This document shows positions 60,003 to 64,000 of a stretch of DNA of 64,000 nt, in pieces (positions within the stretch are counted from its first letter, which is position 1; every line of letters starts with the position of its first letter). The DNA lies in NCBI GenBank assembly GCA_022577435.1, contig JAKOON010000018.1, forward strand, positions 10,300,596-10,364,595, given 5' to 3'. A program made the translations under genes and the position numbers. The stretch comes from Embiotoca jacksoni. Its lineage: Eukaryota > Chordata > Actinopteri > Embiotocidae. The notes beneath the pieces were generated by a model. The model saw only the letters and a list, made by a program, of their open reading frames with translations, was not told where the DNA came from and did not search any database.

Positions 60003-60762
60003 CAGAGTTGGGAAGGTTAGTTTTGAAATGTCACAGGTTACAGATCACTAGGGACCCTGCTAAACAATTTATAAGTAATGTAACTATTTAAATCACTTCA
60101 TTAAAGTAATGTAAATTATTACATTTGATTAGTTTTTGATTACCTCAGAAACAGAACTCAGAACAGAAACCTTACAACAGAGCTCAGCAATGATTACTGT
60201 CAAACTTGTTTTGGTCACATGCATGTAGATCACAACTGACTGCAGTGAAGAAGAAATGTTCCCGTAACCTCAAATCTAGTCGATATTTATGTCAGCTCCA
60301 TGCTGAGTGATGATAAAACTATCAACAAAGCCGGGTAGTGTTTTCTGACACTGGTTCCTGAGTGACTTTTTTTATATGGCTCTTTGTCTTACCCAACGAC
60401 ATGGCCAACTGCCTTAGTGAGGTTGCTTAGAGCCATACACACTGATTGTATTTGTAGATGAGTGAATTCAAACAAGAGAACCAATCAGGCTCAAAGTTAA
60501 GCGCATACTGCCAAATAACTGGAGCCTGTCCAGATGTTGACAGGTGAAAAGATGCAAAGCAGCATAATAATATTATATTCCACATTTAAGCTATTTACTA
60601 AAAGTAATATATTTGGATATAGCCTTGTAATCACCAACATTTTCAATTGTAAATTTAATTATATATTTTTTTTCTCAGTAACTGTAACAAATTACAAATA
60701 CATTTCTTTTGAAATTGTATTATTTAACTCTGTTTTATGTAACAAGTTACTCCCCAGCACTG
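60003..60762. mobile_element. hAT-like non-autonomous DNA element
   Basis: The left end CAGAGTTGGGAAGGTTAG and the right end GTAACAAGTTACTCCCCAGC..CTG are inverted and match the pattern of a very common fish element (cagtgttggggagtaact..). The interior has repeated 'taatgtaa' and 'ttac' text typical of that group. Flanking octamers (59995-60002 and 60763-60770) agree in only 5 of 8 bases, which is weak. No transposase is encoded; about 760 bp, AT-rich. Confidence 0.6.
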
Positions 60763-61668
60763 ATCATGTCCTGGATACTGTGCCCACAGTTGGATTCAGA
60801 TTAACCGTATACAGTACATGTGGTGCTAACTAATGCTAATTTTAGAGACAGTTTTACCATTTTCATGTTAGTTTGGCAGGGATAGGATGATATTACATAA
60901 CATGAAAGAACAGAGTTAGACAGTTTTTCGTCATACAAATCAAAGTTGAATATACGGAATAGATTATTTTCTTGAAAAAGAAGAAAAATATTTGGTGGAG
61001 CAATCGCCAACAGGTGTAACAGATCAGCTGACTGATGACACAATTTGGCAGCAGATTCAGTAACCTTGTTTATTAGGGATATATTTATCAGCAAAGAGTG
61101 TTGGGACAGTTAAGCTATCAGCAAACTTCCATGAGGTTCACAATTAGATTTCATTAATTGTTACATAAACTTGTATTCACCACACAGAAAAAACACATTG
61201 AACACAGCCCTCATCAAATATTCTATTCTAAAATAAATTGTAAATTCTATTCATTGTTTACACTAATTACAGTTAGCAGCTAACAATTGCCCTGGGAACA
61301 AGGCAGTTATCCTGTTAGCATATGCACAGAGATGTTTGTTGAAATGGCGCCCGGAAATCAGTGGATCAATCCTCACATTGAACGCCAACTGACCGCTAAC
61401 TGCTAACCTTTGTTGCCTGACTCTCTGTTTACGCAAAACTTCAAGTGCACAGCTACATCAGCATTTGCAACTCAAGACCTTAGAGCAGATTATTTAAAAG
61501 CAAATCCAAAAAAACGGCAAAGGCAGGTTTAGCTAAAAAAAAAAAAAAAAAGTGTCATTTCTAGTTGTCAGACCAGGTAAACTAAATCCGTCTGCCGTCG
61601 TCCAGGGCTGGGTATCTCAGTTCACGGACCCTTCAAAATAGAATTGAATAAAGGTACAGAGGGAGGAG
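60763..61668. other. Non-coding stretch
   Basis: No exon or element recognised; an A17 run at about 61536-61552. Confidence 0.4.
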
Positions 61669-61900
61669 GATACTGCAGAAACCGTACATAAGCTGGAAGA
61701 ATAGGACAGCAGCTTTTGGAGACATTTTATTTTCAGTAGAGTCCAAATTCAACCTATACAATGGCATAACGTTTGTGTGGCGAAAGCCAGGGGAAGAATT
61801 CGCACCTGACTGCATAAGGTACAGTAAAGCTTGGAGGTGGGGCTGTCAAAGTCTACGGCTGCTTTTCACACAATGGTCGAGGTGGTGAGAAAATATGTTG
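61669..61900 (+). pseudogene. Tc1-like transposase fragment
   Basis: One + frame (61689-61800) reads ILFSVESKFNLYNGITFVWR, then KPGEEFAPDC. This follows the Tc1 pattern FSDESKFNL..DG..YVRR.PGEEF..C, with the catalytic aspartate replaced by valine. A shifted frame (61822-61885) continues TVKLGGGAVKVYGCFSHNG, compared with TVKHGGGS-MVWGCFS-NG. The rest of the catalytic domain (second aspartate and glutamate motifs) was not found, although an open frame runs on to 62028. Confidence 0.72.
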
Positions 61901-62040
61901 CTCGGGTGAAAAACCGAGTCTTAGTAGGGGCCAAAATAAATCTTGCGGAGCACCAATGGGACAACATGAAGAGAAACATGCTGATTCTTTACTGTGGCAA
62001 AGTGAATTATTGTAACGGTGATCTTTAATGAAGCTACTTT

Positions 62041-62516
62041 CTTGCCCTCAATTTGAACAATAAAATTTAAAACCTCTTTGGTGGAATATTTGGCTTGTCC
62101 AATCTTTATATAAAATAAGTGCCATTTTCTTTGTCATTTTGCTATCGAATGTGGAGGAATTTATACTTTTATTTTTCCTTTTTCTCCCAATAAATGTCAC
62201 TAATTAGTATCATGATGTCTTTTTTTTTTTTTTTGGTGACACGCCATTGGCCCACAATGTAGACTTTATTCATCAAAAGCTGCTGCGTTTTGTGCTTTAT
62301 CAATCAGCTATTTCTATTTAGGAAGAGTAGGTCCCTAAATTAGATTCTGATTGCTTGCATTTGTTTAGTCAGTGATTTTAATCACAGCCAACCCTAACTC
62401 TGCAGTGTCAGTTGCTTGGACTTAATATATTAACATGAACTCATACATCAACCACATTCTGCTTGTCCAAAACGAGTAATATTTCCAAATTTTTGTCAGG
62501 GTCCAGATTCCTGGGA
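62041..62516. other. Non-coding stretch
   Basis: AT-rich with a T run at 62219-62234; nothing recognised. Confidence 0.4.
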
Positions 62517-62555
62517 CCCCCCCCCCCCCCCCCCCCCCCCACACACACACACAGT
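62517..62555. repeat. (C)24 homopolymer joined to (AC)n
   Basis: Twenty-four consecutive C (62517-62540) followed by about 14 bases of AC. The minus strand is a G24 run. Confidence 0.95.
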
Positions 62556-64000
62556 ACATTCTATTGAAATGCTCCCCATCAATTACTCTGCTTAATCCTG
62601 ACCTTTATAGAAAGAGATCAAATTGCTAATTAATATATGCTGTGTGAGTTTATTAACAATGAGCTCAATTGAGAGCTGCTGAAAGTGCCACAAAGATAAT
62701 ATTAAAGACAGCAGGCCAGCAGTAGATTGAGTTAGGTCAATCCTTTAGCAGCTCAGTTGATTCATTTGGAATTTCATTAATTCTCTATTAAACTGTTGGT
62801 TAATGAATGCTCACCATTGAAATCCATAGTATGCTTTTCTAATGGTGAGCCCAAATAGAAATATTTGGGCATCAGTTTTAATATCATTACTTAATAAATG
62901 CTCATCCCGTCTGTTGGCATCTCCGTCAGTTGTCTAGAGATGAAATGATGAATGCCAACATGGAGGGGATTACAGCATGGCTGATCACAGATCAGTTTCA
63001 GCTCTTTAATCTGTGTCTGGGACGAGCAGTTGCTGACTTAGTAAATGGCTGAGAGAGACACACAGACAGGAAACATCAAATATAATTTATTAGATTTATC
63101 TACTCAGCCAGCACCCTACCATGCTCCTGTGTTTCTGCAGCTTGGGTGATGGACAGAATACACAAGTATTCTGCTGGTGAACATCTCTTGAGTACGAATG
63201 GGTCAGTCAATGTGTGTATGTGTGTGCACATACCCATGCTTGTTTTTCTGTGCAGCTTTCCCCCTGTTGTTAAGAGAATGCACAATCAAACCCTGTCATG
63301 ACACACATAAACACACACCAGCTTTGTGCAACAGCAGTCTCTTTGCTTTTTACTAAGCAGGCAGAAAAGTGTGCTATCGATTAACTGTGAGAGCAGAGGA
63401 GAGGCGAGTGCTCTTTGGCATTCTTTGAGGGACACGGTGCAAACTGCTGCCCTAAAAGCTCAGTGTAGGGTCTGATTCTCTGACTGGACCTGAAGCGAGT
63501 GGAGACTGTGCAGCGAGACGTGTAGTCAGGTCTTTATAGTCTCTGGCTGTCGATGGCGCAGGCCTTCAGCTTTGTTTGTACATGGCAGTTGCCGGCAGAA
63601 CAACATTTATTTAGTACTTTTGTTGTTATTTTCTTGTATATTTTTCAAAACTGTTCTATCTGTCATCATGTTCATCCCATCAGCTGCTCTACAGATGTTG
63701 TTTAATGATCTAGTAGTATAACTTTGAATGGACTGTTAATATATACTGTATATTTACTGTACATGTTGTTGTTGCTTTTCAAAACATGAAATTGATCAAC
63801 TGCCCAATTGATTAGTTTATCAGTCACACAACACTTCATGGTACAAGAGAAATGTGTGTTTCAATGCAATCTGTTGTGGGTTAATAGCTTGTTAAATCAA
63901 TTTAGAGTCCTGTCAATAGTGAACAGTTTGTTCGTTTTTTTGTGTGAATGGCTCATTTAGTGTGTATTGGGCAAGTAATTGCCTCAGTCAGAATAATCAG
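62556..64000. other. Non-coding stretch to window end
   Basis: 62690-63010 is of higher complexity with several ATTA/TAAT cores and could be conserved regulatory DNA. No exon, RNA gene or element recognised. Confidence 0.38.

Noticed and set aside
1..64000. CRISPR arrays, prokaryotic operons, defence systems, integrons or plasmid functions
   Set aside because: The sequence is plainly vertebrate; tandem repeats are microsatellites without spacers and no prokaryotic genes are present.
1..64000. Endogenous retrovirus or other viral insertions
   Set aside because: No long terminal repeat pair, gag/pol/env-like frames or primer-binding site was recognised; all reverse-transcriptase text is of LINE type.
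1..64000. tRNA, rRNA or spliceosomal RNA genes
   Set aside because: The only tRNA-like segment is the SINE head at 4788; no complete cloverleaf or other RNA gene was seen.

Overview
The window looks like non-coding chromosomal DNA from a ray-finned (teleost) fish. The evidence is long CA/GT microsatellites, several Tc1/mariner transposons of types common in fish, hAT-like elements flanked by 8-bp repeats, fossils of L2/CR1/Rex1-type LINEs, a tRNA-derived SINE, and eukaryotic splice signals. No operons, Shine-Dalgarno-led ORFs, CRISPR array, prophage, rRNA or complete protein-coding gene was found. Most long ORFs are translations of CA/GT repeats or chance frames.

The only host-gene signal is on the + strand. 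At 46971-47073 a short exon encodes a start codon and a classical signal peptide and ends in a good donor (CCC|GTAAGT). It lies behind a GC-richer leader with a GA microsatellite. A second, weaker candidate of the same design lies at 51735-51813 (CAG|GTATGT). Both break the reading frame in phase 1, so they could be alternative first exons of one secreted or membrane protein gene whose later exons lie beyond the window. I do not recognise the gene. On this reading, 1-46 kb is upstream intergenic DNA and 47-64 kb is a large first intron.

Layout: 1-5 kb has an old repeat copy, an L2-like LINE fossil, CA and CT arrays, and a repeat/SINE pair. 5-20 kb is microsatellites, hairpins and two long inverted repeats (14.03-14.34 and 17.98-18.14 kb). 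20.4-22.04 kb is a young Tc1 element, complete at both ends, whose transposase is broken by one homopolymer lesion. 27.9-34.9 kb has an old teleost repeat, a degenerate Tc1/mariner copy, a LINE fossil and a 1.26-kb hAT-like element carrying a nested repeat. 39-44.5 kb has a Tc1 fossil, a tandem-structured repeat and an internally deleted Tc1. 46-52 kb holds the candidate first exons. 54-62 kb has two further transposase fossils and a second hAT-like element. Arrays of CA/GT recur throughout.

No new multi-gene system is visible. The items most worth following are the paired signal-peptide exons, the young Tc1 copy, the two ~75-bp-arm inverted repeats and a repeat-borne nuclear-receptor motif. 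All family names come from recognising motifs by eye, without a database search.
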